Source of the DNA: Pseudobutyrivibrio xylanivorans
Lineage (GTDB): Bacteria > Bacillota > Clostridia > Lachnospirales > Lachnospiraceae
NCBI RefSeq assembly: GCF_008935055.1
Contig: NZ_CP043028.1
Span: forward strand, 509,501-573,500
Direction: 5' to 3'
Length of the DNA: 64,000 bases
The notes beneath the pieces were generated by a model, which searched no databases, had not been told where the DNA came from, and saw only the letters and a list, made by a program, of their open reading frames with translations. Shown one piece after another: positions 15,829 through 25,573 of this stretch. Within the stretch, counting starts at the first letter, position 1; each line of letters starts with the position of its first letter. Made by a program: the position numbers and the translations under genes.

Positions 15829-17088
15829 TTACTCTGTGTATACAAGCATCTTGTCGCGGTGCTGTTCTACTACATTGTCGATGGCTGGAATGGCACCCTT
15901 GAGTGCGTACTCAATCTGTGTGATTTCGTGTGCAATAGGATTGAGCTGCTGATAAATAGCCTCCATGTGCACCTTCATGTCTTCCTTGCTGTAGTCCTGT
16001 GGGAACTCAAGCACAACAAGGTGACGTACATTCTTTGTCTCCTCCTCAATCTTTGTGAGGAAGCTGATAGACTTAATCTCCTCAGTTGCCTTGCCGTACT
16101 CTACGAGCTTCTCACGAATAGCTGCATTCTCCTCTGACTCCTTTGGAACACCAAGAAGAATCTTCTGCCCAGCTGGAATCTTCTGTTCCTGAACATTTCC
16201 TGGTGTGCCTTCCTTTGGACCAAACTCTGCCTTGTAGCCTGCAGTGCCTGTGATTGTATCAAGATATGGAATTGGCAATGTGCAAGGTACTTTGTTGAAA
16301 GGATTGATTGCGATACCTGCATATGCATCACCGCGCTTTAACATAGCATAAACATCCTGGAATGAAAGAATCTGTGTGTGAATTCTCTCGCCATCCTTTG
16401 CAAGACCTTCCCAACGCTTAAGAGCTGTCCAGTCTGTGAAAAGAGGAAGCACCATGTTGTCCTTACCCTCAGGTGTGCCTGCAAGCTTGATTGAAGACTT
16501 GAGCATGTAGAAGCCAATCTTTGTGTCCTTCTTGATAACCGCAACGCCCTGCTCATTAATCTCTGGTGGTGTATCCATCTTGATTGGAGTGAGGAAACGA
16601 GCGTGGCTTACCCAGTAAGCAACTGCTGCATGGAACACATTGTCGTCGCCGTGAGCTGCCATGCCGTTGATAATTCCAGCAAGCTCTGGATTCTCAACAG
16701 AAACCTTTGGATTAAACTGTGCCTGTGGCTGAATGTTTGTAACGATAGCGTACTTTCTGACATTTGCATCGTCTGGAAGTGTAAGCTGAAGAGAAACAGT
16801 TGTGTCCTCAGCTGAATCTACGATTGTGCCGCGACCATCGATAGTTGCCTCGATAGCCTGAACCTCACACTCGATAGGCTTCACAGCCGCCATGCAAACA
16901 TAGACCTTATCTCCCTTAACAATCTTTCCAAAAAGCTGACCAGTAATGATACTTCCATTACCATCGAGCATTGATGTAACGCCCTCTATAAGTACGGAAA
17001 ATCTTCTTCCTTCATCAACATTTGCTGTTACATCAGTGTCCGCAACAGTGATGTTGTCCGCATTTTTCTTCTTGTCAAATAAACCCAT
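15829..17088 (-). CDS. SseB-family protein fused to an EF-Tu domain-2-like barrel
   Basis: The 419 residues have a short charged start, a barrel segment (about 28-85) that reads like domain 2 of translation GTPases (IEGV...GSIITGQL...GDKVYV), an SseB N-terminal domain (about 140-285) and an SseB C-terminal domain (about 305-415, from IPAGQKILLGVP). SseB is linked to enhanced serine sensitivity in enterobacteria, but its mechanism is unknown. The barrel domain has no GTPase domain with it, so it may bind RNA or a protein. The ATG has AGGAG upstream. Confidence 0.75.
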   Translation of the reverse strand: MGLFDKKKNADNITVADTDVTANVDEGRRFSVLIEGVTSMLDGNGSIITGQLFGKIVKGDKVYVCMAAVKPIECEVQAIEATIDGRGTIVDSAEDTTVSLQLTLPDDANVRKYAIVTNIQPQAQFNPKVSVENPELAGIINGMAAHGDDNVFHAAVAYWVSHARFLTPIKMDTPPEINEQGVAVIKKDTKIGFYMLKSSIKLAGTPEGKDNMVLPLFTDWTALKRWEGLAKDGERIHTQILSFQDVYAMLKRGDAYAGIAINPFNKVPCTLPIPYLDTITGTAGYKAEFGPKEGTPGNVQEQKIPAGQKILLGVPKESEENAAIREKLVEYGKATEEIKSISFLTKIEEETKNVRHLVVLEFPQDYSKEDMKVHMEAIYQQLNPIAHEITQIEYALKGAIPAIDNVVEQHRDKMLVYTE

Positions 17089-17218
17089 AACAAATTCTCC
17101 TAGTTCGTTTAAATATAGTAGGTTTATTATAGCCTACTTGCCTCAGAAAAAAAACACCACTGCCCTTTTATTTATTACACGCTGTCTCTTTTTTCTCAAA
17201 AATAATTATCTGTCGGTC

Positions 17219-17247
17219 TTTTTGTTTGGCATAGATACTGCTATAAT
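17219..17247 (+). promoter_or_regulatory. Probable promoter of mscL
   Basis: A perfect TATAAT at 17242-17247 stands 17 bases after a poor -35 (TTTTTG). The predicted leader is about 45 nt. Confidence 0.5.
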
Positions 17248-17297
17248 GAAAAAAGTTAAAAATTTTTAATAGTTTCTTACCAAATAGGGAGGTCATT

Positions 17298-17744
17298 ATG
17301 AGCGACAAAAAAGGATTTGTATCAGAATTTAAAGATTTCATTATGCGTGGAAACGTAATGGATATGGCAGTCGGTGTTATCGTCGGCGGTGCTTTCACAG
17401 CAATCGTAACATCACTCAATGAGGATATCCTCACACCAATTCTTGGTGTATTTGGAGGCACAGATTTTTCTGAGCTTAAGGTTACACTTGGTAGCGGCGA
17501 ATTAGCTCCTACACTTACCTACGGTAATTTCATTACAGCAATCATTAACTTCCTCATTACAGCACTTGTAATTTTCTGTATCATCAAAGGTCTTAACCGT
17601 GCTACTGAAAGAGCAACTGCTCTCGTAAAGAAAAATAAGGAAGAAGCCGAAGCAGCTGCACCTACCGAAAAGGATTGCCCATACTGCTACAGCAAGATTA
17701 ATATCAAAGCTACTCGCTGTCCTCATTGTACAGCTCAGCTATAA
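17298..17744 (+). CDS. mscL: Large-conductance mechanosensitive channel with C-terminal zinc ribbon
   Basis: The channel opens on hypo-osmotic shock to release solutes. The N-terminal part has the conserved FKDFIMRGNVMDMAVGVIVG helix 1 pattern, a periplasmic loop, and a second helix (about 75-98). Instead of the usual helical bundle end, the protein finishes with a zinc ribbon with C-P-Y-C and C-P-H-C pairs (about residues 125-145), making it 148 residues long. Zinc-ribbon MscL variants are, to my knowledge, seen in other clostridia; the ribbon may control pentamer assembly. The ribosome binding site is GGGAGG. Confidence 0.92.
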   Translation: MSDKKGFVSEFKDFIMRGNVMDMAVGVIVGGAFTAIVTSLNEDILTPILGVFGGTDFSELKVTLGSGELAPTLTYGNFITAIINFLITALVIFCIIKGLNRATERATALVKKNKEEAEAAAPTEKDCPYCYSKINIKATRCPHCTAQL

Positions 17745-17813
17745 TTCATAGCTGTCGTAGGAGGATATTGAAAAATAAAAGCCGCAGTTACGGCTTTCTC
17801 AAACAAACAACAA

Positions 17814-17854
17814 GAGCCACAGTAGGCATCAAGCTACTATGGCTCAGTTTTTTT
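17814..17854 (+). terminator. Terminator of mscL
   Basis: The 12-base stem GAGCCACAGTAG/CTACTATGGCTC is followed by T8 on the plus strand; the reverse side, ending the MCP gene, has a weaker T-run. A smaller hairpin AGCCGCAGTTACGGCT lies just upstream (17780-17795). Confidence 0.8.
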
Positions 17855-17860
17855 CATTAT

Positions 17861-18823
17861 TTAAATATCCGTCAGCGGTGCAATCTGCTCCAGCACATGG
17901 TTCATATCCTCAAACATAAAGCCTTTTTGGGTGATCTTGACTTTGATGTCCTCAATATCGTTGGATACAGTGTCAAAGTAACTGCGGGAATCTGAAATAT
18001 TGTCAGAGATATCATTGATTGATGACTCGCAGTTTTCAAATACGATTGCCATCTGCTCACTCTGTTCAGTAACCTCATCAGCAACAGTCTTAATCTGACC
18101 TACAACCTCCTGGGTTTCCACAACACGTTCATGAGAAGTCTCAATAGCTTCCTTTGTATGTCCAACGGATTCTACCAGACGATTATTATTCTCATCCAAT
18201 TCCTTCATACTATCATAGATAGAAGCAACCACACTCTGAATCTCGGTTGAAAGATTTGTTACCTCGTCAGCAACAACAGCGAAGCCACGTCCAGCTTCAC
18301 CTGCACGGGCTGCCTCAATTGATGCATTAAGAGCCAGCAGGTTTGTCTGTTTAGCGAAGCCACCAATCTGCTCAACCTTTTCACGAATGTCATCAAAGCT
18401 CTTCTGGAAGGCCTCAAACACTTCCTCAACCTCTTTAATTGTATCAGCAACAGCACCTGAACTCTGGTCAACCTTCTCCATACCATTGTGGGAATCATCA
18501 GCTGTTACAACCAGCTTCTTTACAATGTCATCAAAGGCTTTTGTGATTTCTTCAATAGTTCTGAACTGCTCCTTGAAGCCGCTTACAGAATCAGAAATGT
18601 TGGAATATTTATCCTCAACAACTGAGAACGAATCTCTGATTGTCTCGATACCAGAAATTGTATTAGCCTCCTCTGTCTGCAGCTTATTCTTCTGCTCAAT
18701 TGAGAAACGGCCAACCTCTTTGATTGCCTTCATTCTGCTCTTTAAATCAACTTTATTCTCCTGTGCATGAGAAGCTTCAACAACTTTCTCCTCAGCAGCT
18801 TTCTTTCTTCCGAAAAATCCCAT
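17861..18823 (-). CDS. Soluble methyl-accepting chemotaxis protein
   Basis: I chose the ATG at 18823, with GGAGG eight bases upstream, over the frame extended to 18862. The 320-residue product has no membrane helix and no HAMP domain, only a short basic head and a long coiled coil. The tip carries the MCP signalling hairpin signature ([20 protein letters not shown]), which binds CheW and CheA. It therefore signals from the cytoplasm. The FIST sensor gene directly upstream on the same strand may supply the ligand input. Motility is supported by the sigma-D promoter at 44948. Confidence 0.9.
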   Translation of the reverse strand: MGFFGRKKAAEEKVVEASHAQENKVDLKSRMKAIKEVGRFSIEQKNKLQTEEANTISGIETIRDSFSVVEDKYSNISDSVSGFKEQFRTIEEITKAFDDIVKKLVVTADDSHNGMEKVDQSSGAVADTIKEVEEVFEAFQKSFDDIREKVEQIGGFAKQTNLLALNASIEAARAGEAGRGFAVVADEVTNLSTEIQSVVASIYDSMKELDENNNRLVESVGHTKEAIETSHERVVETQEVVGQIKTVADEVTEQSEQMAIVFENCESSINDISDNISDSRSYFDTVSNDIEDIKVKITQKGFMFEDMNHVLEQIAPLTDI

Positions 18824-18944
18824 ACCCAATACCTCCAAGAGTTTCCTATATGCTTCAAACAATGGTCAAAATATTGCCAAGGAAAGCAACATTTTAATCT
18901 GCAAGCAGACAGTATATTTTGAATAACTTGAATAATTTTTATAA

Positions 18945-20039
18945 TTATTCAAACACTGCACAAACCATAGTCTGATTTACGTGCTGCTTCTTATACTGCT
19001 CACCACCACCAACAATTCCGATGTGTGGACCAAGCGATTTCATATTTCCAATTAACTCGTTTAAGTATCCCTTATTAGAAAACAGAAGGTGTCGATAGAT
19101 ACAGTTTATAGAGAAAATAAAGGAAATCTTTCCATTCTCACTTCTGATATGCTGTCTTGTGTCCGCCTGAATTGAATCATAATCCTTCAATTCCATTACC
19201 TGAATAGAATCATTTTCATTAATCTTTTTATAGTTAATCAGAGAACCATTATTTCCGATTGCATAAGGGCTGGTAATGAAAATCTGATCACCGATAACAC
19301 GTCCCAATGGGTTTGTCAAAACGTTATCTACAAGCTGATTGCGGCTGACATCAGCATCCTGACAATATACATCTGCTGCTGGTCTGCCATCCAGGGTGAT
19401 AACCTCTTTATTTGCAAGATTAACCTTAGTAGCAATGTGAACCTTTGCTCCTGCCATAGGTCCATAAATATTCTCAGAGTATGTTCTAATCTTTCCTGAT
19501 TTATTCTTGATGAGCGCATAACAGCATGCATCAGGATAAAGCTCTCCGTTTAAAAGAGCCTTAGGAGTATAGTTTGCAGGGTAGCCGAAAATTGTACCAC
19601 CAACAATTGGAATTCTTGCTCTTTCAAGAGCAACGTTCAAGGTGGTCACAAGTCGCTCCTCATCATTAGTGCAGAACTCAAGGCAGATTGTGTTGCTATC
19701 CCCTGCGGAAATCTTTGAAACCTTCTCCTCCAATGCAGGAATATCAAGCATAGGAGCCTTTGAAAGATGTCTGATGATTCCAGCCTCTACCTCAATATCC
19801 TGTCCGAACGCAATCAGAAGTGTTCTCTTATCTGAGGAATCCGTTTCATAGTATGAAATTGTGCCTGTACCAATCAAAGGTACATCAGGGAATTTCTCAG
19901 ATACCAATTTTGATGCTTTCTCAAAATGGTCAAATGATGTCAAAAGAACTAATAACTTAGGGTTGCCGGCTTTTGCGCACACTTCAGCTACAGCAGCCTC
20001 AACATCAGATTTCATAGATGCTCCAATAGAAACTTGCAT
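18945..20039 (-). CDS. FIST domain sensory protein
   Basis: The 364 residues match the FIST_N plus FIST_C architecture: an N-terminal alternating strand/helix part with KLLVLLTSFDHF and PLIGTGTISYYE, and a C-terminal part with IGIVGGGEQY near the end. FIST domains are predicted small-ligand (amino acid) sensors and are often found beside chemotaxis or GGDEF proteins, as here next to a soluble MCP. It is cytoplasmic. The ribosome binding site is AGGAGGGG. The 121-base gap to the MCP gene has no clear terminator, so co-transcription is likely. Confidence 0.85.
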   Translation of the reverse strand: MQVSIGASMKSDVEAAVAEVCAKAGNPKLLVLLTSFDHFEKASKLVSEKFPDVPLIGTGTISYYETDSSDKRTLLIAFGQDIEVEAGIIRHLSKAPMLDIPALEEKVSKISAGDSNTICLEFCTNDEERLVTTLNVALERARIPIVGGTIFGYPANYTPKALLNGELYPDACCYALIKNKSGKIRTYSENIYGPMAGAKVHIATKVNLANKEVITLDGRPAADVYCQDADVSRNQLVDNVLTNPLGRVIGDQIFITSPYAIGNNGSLINYKKINENDSIQVMELKDYDSIQADTRQHIRSENGKISFIFSINCIYRHLLFSNKGYLNELIGNMKSLGPHIGIVGGGEQYKKQHVNQTMVCAVFE

Positions 20040-20143
20040 ATACCCCTCCTAATCTATATCCTCTCATCAAAAAACACTCATCGTAATTATCATAATATCA
20101 CAAGTGAGTAATTAAACCCGATTTTTCACAAAAATTTAAAAAA

Positions 20144-20238
20144 GGCCCACGAGTTACGCTCTCAAGCCTTGGTATTGCACCGTCGCGAGATTGGCTCCTT
20201 GCGCAACACCAAGAGCTTGATAGCTACTCCTGGGCTAA
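20144..20238 (-). terminator. Modular palindrome B with U-tract, terminator of the ABC operon
   Basis: Nested stems GCCCACGAG/CTCCTGGGC, CTCTCAAGCC/GAGCTTGATAG and CTTGGTATTGC/GCAACACCAAG surround a loop with CGCGAGATTGGCTCC. On the minus strand the last stem gains a G-U pair and the structure is followed by T7, so it should terminate. The loop and inner arms match element D. It starts 20 bases after the stop of the MacB-like permease. Confidence 0.8.
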
Positions 20239-20258
20239 TTCAATATCTACGTATTCAA

Positions 20259-21566
20259 TTACTCGTAACGTAACGCATCGATTGGATTGAGCTTGGCAGC
20301 CTTATTGGCTGGGTAGTATCCAAAGAAGATTCCGATGGCCATGGAGAAGCCTACTGCGATTACGATGCTTGATGCAGAGATAACTGCCTCGTAACCCATA
20401 AGCTTGACTGCGACCATACCAAGAGCGATACCAAAGCAAATTCCAATGATACCTCCAATGACACAAATTACTACCGACTCAGTGATGAACTGCAGTCTGA
20501 TAGAACTGTTCTTAGCACCAAGAGCCTTACGGGTACCGATTTCCTTGGTTCGTTCAGTGATTGACACAAGCATGATATTCATAACACCGATACCACCAAC
20601 TACAAGTGAAATTCCTGCGATTACCGAAAGCGCCAGCTGAATCATTCCAATCATAGTGTTCATCTGGTCCATCATTGAAGCCATGCTGATTACTGCAATT
20701 TCATAAGCGTCATTTCTTGCATAGTAATGCGAATTAAAATAATCTCTAACTGTTGTGGCAAACTCATTATTATCAGTGTTTACTGAGGTAACCAGCATGA
20801 GGAAATTATAACCTTTATTCTGTGTATGATTCTCTATTCTCGCTGCCTCGAGAGGTATCATAACCTCTGTTGTAGGGTTATCACTGGCTCCAAATGAGAA
20901 GGAATCAGCTACATATTTGTAAACACCAACCACATAATAGGTGTAGTATTCATTGCCCTGAGTGATTTCTATTTCGTGGCCAAGGGCCTTATCAAAGTCA
21001 CCCTTATATAGACGCTCAACCATTTTATCAGAAACCATGCAGACCTTCTTACCTTCGATATAATCCTGATTTAAGAATTCACGACCTGCAAGGACTTCCT
21101 TGTTGTTAAATTCCATGTAGGACTTGTTATAGCCTATAATTTGCACGTTAGCGCTCTTGCTTCCCTCTGTAACCTTGGCTGTAGGAGCTCCATATCCTGA
21201 ATTGCCAACACCCTCGCTGAGCAGGATATATTTAATATCGTCGCTATACTCTTCCTTAAAGGCTTTCAGCATATCCTTTGTAATGAGATCCTCATCTGTC
21301 ATATCACGGATGTAACCACTACCATAAGACATACCAGAATCGTCTGTCTCCTCATCCTGTGATTTCTGCATGACACCCATCTGAAGATTGTTGGCGCCCA
21401 TATCCTGCATTGTAGAATTTACAATTAAGGTAATTGAATTACCAACTGTCATTATCGCAATTACGGATGCGATACCGATAATAATTCCAAGCATTGTCAG
21501 CAGGGAACGCATTATGTTTGCTTTTAGTCCTGCCAATGCTACCAGGACATTCTCTGTAAATAACAT
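20259..21566 (-). CDS. MacB-like ABC transporter permease (FtsX/MacB fold)
   Basis: The 435 residues have an N-terminal helix, a large extracellular domain (about 45-300) and three C-terminal helices with the FtsX-family consensus (GGIGVMNIMLVSITERTKEIG). Such permeases are mechanotransmission pumps that export peptides, antibiotics or lipoproteins with a MacA-type adaptor. Its partners, the ATPase and MacA-like gene, precede it with 0- and 9-base gaps. It is the last gene of the GntR-regulated operon. Confidence 0.92.
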   Translation of the reverse strand: MLFTENVLVALAGLKANIMRSLLTMLGIIIGIASVIAIMTVGNSITLIVNSTMQDMGANNLQMGVMQKSQDEETDDSGMSYGSGYIRDMTDEDLITKDMLKAFKEEYSDDIKYILLSEGVGNSGYGAPTAKVTEGSKSANVQIIGYNKSYMEFNNKEVLAGREFLNQDYIEGKKVCMVSDKMVERLYKGDFDKALGHEIEITQGNEYYTYYVVGVYKYVADSFSFGASDNPTTEVMIPLEAARIENHTQNKGYNFLMLVTSVNTDNNEFATTVRDYFNSHYYARNDAYEIAVISMASMMDQMNTMIGMIQLALSVIAGISLVVGGIGVMNIMLVSITERTKEIGTRKALGAKNSSIRLQFITESVVICVIGGIIGICFGIALGMVAVKLMGYEAVISASSIVIAVGFSMAIGIFFGYYPANKAAKLNPIDALRYE

Positions 21567-22268
21567 TTATCTGCCCCCCTTTGATTCACCAATGATATGA
21601 CCGTCCTTCAGGGTGATGATTCGCTGTGTCTCACTTGAAAGCTCTGGAGAGTGGGTAATCAAAATAATAGTCTTGCCCTGTTCCTCGTGAAGCCTGTGGA
21701 AAATATCCATGATAAGACGACCTGTTGCAGAATCAAGAGCACCTGTAGGCTCATCTGCCAGAATGATTGCAGGGTCATTTGCCATGGCTCTTGCTATTGC
21801 CACACGCTGCTTCTGACCACCTGAAAGCTCGTCAGGCTTATGCATCATTCTATCGCTCATCTCCACCTGCTCAAGTAGCATCTTCGCGCGCTCAGTTCGC
21901 TCACCTCGCCCCATTCCTGCATACATCATAGGAAGTTCAACATTTTTAAGAGCACTTGTCCTTGCAATAAGGTTGTAGGTCTGAAAAACGAAACCTATTT
22001 TTCTGTTTCTAAGCTCTGAAAGCTCAGCATCCTTCGCTTTCTCAATATCTATACCATCAAGAGTGTATTCTCCAGATGTAGGGCGGTCCAAGGCACCGAT
22101 AATATTCATCAATGTGGATTTACCTGAACCCGACTGTCCAACAATTGAGACAAATTCGCCTTCGTTGACCGAAAAATTCAGTCCGTGAAGCACCTCAAAT
22201 TCGTTAGGTGTTCCAATGAAAAAGCTTTTATGTATATCACGAAGGTCCAGCATCATTTTGTCTGACAT
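21567..22268 (-). CDS. ABC transporter ATPase, MacB/LolD type
   Basis: The 233-residue ATPase has Walker A GQSGSGKS, signature LSGGQKQRVAIARA, Walker B ILADEPTGALD and the His switch. The sequence is of the LolD/MacB family, which works with FtsX-like permeases, here the product of the gene that begins one base after this stop. The ribosome binding site is AGGAGG. Confidence 0.95.
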   Translation of the reverse strand: MSDKMMLDLRDIHKSFFIGTPNEFEVLHGLNFSVNEGEFVSIVGQSGSGKSTLMNIIGALDRPTSGEYTLDGIDIEKAKDAELSELRNRKIGFVFQTYNLIARTSALKNVELPMMYAGMGRGERTERAKMLLEQVEMSDRMMHKPDELSGGQKQRVAIARAMANDPAIILADEPTGALDSATGRLIMDIFHRLHEEQGKTIILITHSPELSSETQRIITLKDGHIIGESKGGR

Positions 22269-22277
22269 AAAAACCTC

Positions 22278-23666
22278 CTAATCGAAATATACATAATCCA
22301 TCAAATCAGTACTTGGGCCGTCTGCCATAATTTCCTCAACAGTTGTGCCCTTTTCAAGTCCATTACCCTTGATTTCAACATAATAGTCACTCTCAAGTCC
22401 CTTTGTAACTGGAACATTTTTCTTGTTGCCATCCTTATCGATAGTTGTAACAAAGAGGCTGTCATCATCTTCAGATTTCTGAATACAATCGTATGGAACA
22501 CAAAGAACATTCTTAACTGAATCCATAACTACGCTGGCCTTTGCTGTCATACCAACTCGCATGCGCTCATCTGCCTTATTCATCTTAATCTTTACTTTGT
22601 AGGTAGCAACGCTTGAACCCGAAGCTGACTGTGTTGTAGAAATCATGCTTTCAGATGCAAGTGAAGCAAATGTAACCTCGCCATCAAAGGACTCATCTCC
22701 TGTTGCCTCGAACTTAACCTTTGCAGGCTGTCCCTTTTGAATATTTGCAATATCGTACTCATTAACCTCTGCTTCTACTACGAACTCACTGGTATCTGCT
22801 ATGGTAAATACCACATTTCCCTGAGCATAGTTATTGCCCTCTTCAACATTCATTGTAAGGATATAACCTGAAATTGGAGCTGATACATGAGTTGCATCCT
22901 TGCTCTCGTATACATCATCCTTTGCATCAACCTGTGTGTAGTTCTGAGCATACTGCTGCTTGAGCTGTGCAAGCTCAATCTTCATCTTCGCATTATCGAT
23001 TGTATCTTCCCAAGTCTCTAATTCCTTTTCTTTAGCCTCGTATTCTTCCATCGTAAAACCATAACGCTGACGAATAACCTGGTTCTGCTCCTCATATTTT
23101 TCCGACTCACCAGAATATGGATCCTTTTGACCATTTTCAAAGTGGAGTTTTACAGCTTCATAATAAGTTCTGTATTTATCAAGCCATTCTTTTCTTTCAT
23201 CGATGTTCTTCTGAGTGTCATCGATAGTTTTTTGTAAATCAGCAATATTTACATTAGACTCTTTATTCTCAATGTTGTGCTGCATATTCAGCTCAGTGAT
23301 TTTTCTGTCATAGTCTTGTCCGTCGAACTCAACTACTACCTCTCCAGCCTCAACGTAATCGCCAACCTCGTAGTTGACCTTCTTTACCTTGATGCCTGTA
23401 AGTGTACCGCCGATTGTAGATGTAACCTTCTTAGATTCCTTTGCTGTAAGAGTTCCAGTAACGCTGACTGACTTCTGCAAATCCATCTGCTCCACAGTTG
23501 TGGTAACAGGCTGGTTTGCCTGCTCTTCCATAAGGCTCTTAGCCTTCTGCATGCTGTAACGCACATAAATTGCAATTGCTGCAACGATTACCAAAACGAT
23601 AATCAGCTTAATGTGCTTCTTCAAGAAATGTCCAATCTTACCAAAAAACTTTTTCACTGCTTCCAT
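22278..23666 (-). CDS. MacA/HlyD-like membrane fusion adaptor
   Basis: The start is the ATG at 23666 with GGAGG upstream; a longer frame to 23690 lacks one. The 462-residue protein has one N-terminal membrane helix (about 20-37), a biotinyl-lipoyl-like half motif (GDYVEAGEVVVEFDG), a long coiled coil (about 115-240), the second lipoyl half (ISGYILTMNVEEGNNYAQG), and beta-barrel domains to the end. In Gram-positive bacteria such adaptors form the extracellular part of MacAB-like exporters. The 26-base gap to the gene upstream ties it to the GntR operon. Confidence 0.9.
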   Translation of the reverse strand: MEAVKKFFGKIGHFLKKHIKLIIVLVIVAAIAIYVRYSMQKAKSLMEEQANQPVTTTVEQMDLQKSVSVTGTLTAKESKKVTSTIGGTLTGIKVKKVNYEVGDYVEAGEVVVEFDGQDYDRKITELNMQHNIENKESNVNIADLQKTIDDTQKNIDERKEWLDKYRTYYEAVKLHFENGQKDPYSGESEKYEEQNQVIRQRYGFTMEEYEAKEKELETWEDTIDNAKMKIELAQLKQQYAQNYTQVDAKDDVYESKDATHVSAPISGYILTMNVEEGNNYAQGNVVFTIADTSEFVVEAEVNEYDIANIQKGQPAKVKFEATGDESFDGEVTFASLASESMISTTQSASGSSVATYKVKIKMNKADERMRVGMTAKASVVMDSVKNVLCVPYDCIQKSEDDDSLFVTTIDKDGNKKNVPVTKGLESDYYVEIKGNGLEKGTTVEEIMADGPSTDLMDYVYFD

Positions 23667-23692
23667 ATAAATTTCATCCTCCATTTGCACAG

Positions 23693-24439
23693 CTATACAG
23701 ACAATTTATTATCCATAATCCAAGCTGTAACCACATACATTACTATTATCATCACCCAACTGAATCCCATGCTAAGCACTGACTCAAGAGTGGGAAAAGC
23801 AGGTACAGATGATGTCACAATACCACCGAGTTCATCAACAAAAATAGCGATTGCCAAAAAGATAATAAAGCTCAAAAGGCCATTGTGCTTCTTGCCATTA
23901 AGAACTGATGCGCAGAGTACAATAGCAAAAAAGCCAACTGTAACAACAAATATCCAGCCTGTAGTAACATCCATCATACTTGATAAAAATGCGATGTAAT
24001 CAATGCTTGGGCCATCGCTTCCCCACATAATTGTAAGCACTCTGAGTATTTCGCTAAGGTCTTCGAATCTTACTGTAAGGAACATAATATCAAGGATAGC
24101 AAGAACAGCAAAAAATAGACCTGCCAAAAGGATTGAAGCTGCGCTTTCGATAACCTTGGCTCCAAGGATTTTGAAGCTGCTGTTTGGTGTCATAAAAAGC
24201 ATGTAGCCCTGTTTTGTGTTCAAATCTTTACTCAACTTGTGAATACTGTAAATACCTATTACAAAGGTTCCACAAATAGCTGTAAGTGTCAGACCCGAAA
24301 TAGATATTGCTAACATATTTTCTAGCTTTCTTCCGCATCCTAGTAAAAACATTGCTTCGAAAATAGCTGTGATTACGAGAACGTATGCCATCATCTTCCA
24401 GGATTTTCTAAACTCGTACTTAATTAGTTTTCCCACCAC
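23693..24439 (-). CDS. ABC-2-like membrane permease subunit
   Basis: The 248-residue protein has six predicted helices and begins with KLIKYEFRKSW, a typical amphipathic start of ABC-2-like permeases paired with YtrB-like ATPases. It starts with GTG five bases after GGAGGTG; that site lies within the end of the ATPase gene, giving a 16-base overlap. The substrate is unknown. Confidence 0.8.
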   Translation of the reverse strand: MVGKLIKYEFRKSWKMMAYVLVITAIFEAMFLLGCGRKLENMLAISISGLTLTAICGTFVIGIYSIHKLSKDLNTKQGYMLFMTPNSSFKILGAKVIESAASILLAGLFFAVLAILDIMFLTVRFEDLSEILRVLTIMWGSDGPSIDYIAFLSSMMDVTTGWIFVVTVGFFAIVLCASVLNGKKHNGLLSFIIFLAIAIFVDELGGIVTSSVPAFPTLESVLSMGFSWVMIIVMYVVTAWIMDNKLSV

Positions 24440-25143
24440 AATTCACCTCCAACAACGCTGCTATAAACCTTCCTGTATTTGTCTGCAAGGGAAATACCCT
24501 GAGCCTGTCTCAGCTCCTCAACATCATAAATTCCAACAAGCTTTCCTGCATGAACGAAAACTGCACGATCAACAAATGATTCCATTTCTTCCACAAGGTG
24601 ACTGGAAACCAAAATAATCTTGCCCTCTCCGGCATGTCTGATAATTACATTGACAACTGCATCTCTCGCAAGCAGATCGATTCCGTTAAGAGGTTCGTCC
24701 AGCATATATACCACTGCATCTCTCGCCATGGTAACCGCAACCTTTAGCTTTGCAAGCATACCTGATGAAAGCTCTCTACACTTCTGCTTAGACTCAAGCT
24801 CCATTTCACTAAGCATTTCTTTGAATCTTCCCATAGAAAAATCCTCAAAGAAATCCTGATAATACTTACCCACATCCTCAATTGTCATCCAATCATAAAA
24901 GAATGGCTCTGTAGACATGTAAGCGATTTTGCTTCTGCTAGCAACCCCCACTGGCTGCCCATCGAAGTATATGTTGCCTGATGTAGGCTTTGTAAGCGCT
25001 GCCGCCATCTTCATCCAAGTAGTTTTACCACTTCCGTTTGGGCCAAGCATTGCATATATATGTCCCGGCTCAAGCTTCATGGAAATACCGTCAACCGCAG
25101 TTTTTCCACGATATTTTTTTGTAACATCAATGCTTTCTAACAT
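24424..25143 (-). CDS. ABC transporter ATPase, YtrB/CcmA-like
   Basis: The start is the ATG at 25143 with GAAAGGA upstream, two codons inside the longest frame. Motifs are Walker A GPNGSGKTT, signature LSSGMLAKLKVA and Walker B VYMLDEPLNGID. The serine-rich signature is typical of ATPases in small GntR-led operons that respond to cell-wall or membrane stress. It lies 25 bases after the repressor gene and overlaps the permease gene. Confidence 0.92.
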   Translation of the reverse strand: MLESIDVTKKYRGKTAVDGISMKLEPGHIYAMLGPNGSGKTTWMKMAAALTKPTSGNIYFDGQPVGVASRSKIAYMSTEPFFYDWMTIEDVGKYYQDFFEDFSMGRFKEMLSEMELESKQKCRELSSGMLAKLKVAVTMARDAVVYMLDEPLNGIDLLARDAVVNVIIRHAGEGKIILVSSHLVEEMESFVDRAVFVHAGKLVGIYDVEELRQAQGISLADKYRKVYSSVVGGELWWEN

Positions 25144-25168
25144 TTTCAAATCCTTTCTCCATTTTTCC

Positions 25169-25519
25169 TTATTCAGTTTTGTTAATCATATCGATTGCCT
25201 CTTCCTTTGAAATTCCAAGCTCAAAAATATGCTTAAGGAAATCGTTCAGGCAACTTTGGGCCATCTCATGTCTGCAGGACTGAATCCTTTCAGCATCCTC
25301 TGTGACAAATGTGCCCATCCCTCTTTTGGTGTAGCAAACTCCCTCTCGCTCCAGCTCCTGGTATACTCTGGCAGCAGTGTTTGGGTTGATAGTGTACTTT
25401 ACCGCCAAGTCCCTGCTGGAAGGAAGCTTCTCACCACACTTGATTCGCTCATTTATTATGTCAAGCTTGATTGCAGTGATTACTTGCATATAAATGGGTG
25501 TTTTTGAATCATACTGCAT
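25169..25519 (-). CDS. GntR-family repressor, YtrA subfamily
   Basis: The 116-residue protein has the GntR winged helix (about 10-75) with ERIKCGEKLPSSRDLA and NPNTAARVYQELEREG, and only a short helical tail, which defines the YtrA subfamily. Members repress the ABC operon they head and are relieved by cell-wall-active compounds. A palindrome GTGTACTAT-N4-ATAGTACAC overlaps the -10 box of its own promoter (25552-25573), giving direct support for autoregulation of the six-gene operon. Confidence 0.92.
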   Translation of the reverse strand: MQYDSKTPIYMQVITAIKLDIINERIKCGEKLPSSRDLAVKYTINPNTAARVYQELEREGVCYTKRGMGTFVTEDAERIQSCRHEMAQSCLNDFLKHIFELGISKEEAIDMINKTE

Positions 25520-25551
25520 AGTCTATACTCCTCATGTGTACCGCTGTATTT

Positions 25552-25573
25552 GTGTACTATGCATATAGTACAC
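25552..25573. promoter_or_regulatory. Operator palindrome of the GntR/YtrA operon
   Basis: Perfect 9-bp arms GTGTACTAT and ATAGTACAC flank four bases. It covers the -10 box of the minus-strand promoter, so repressor binding would block RNA polymerase. Confidence 0.75.
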
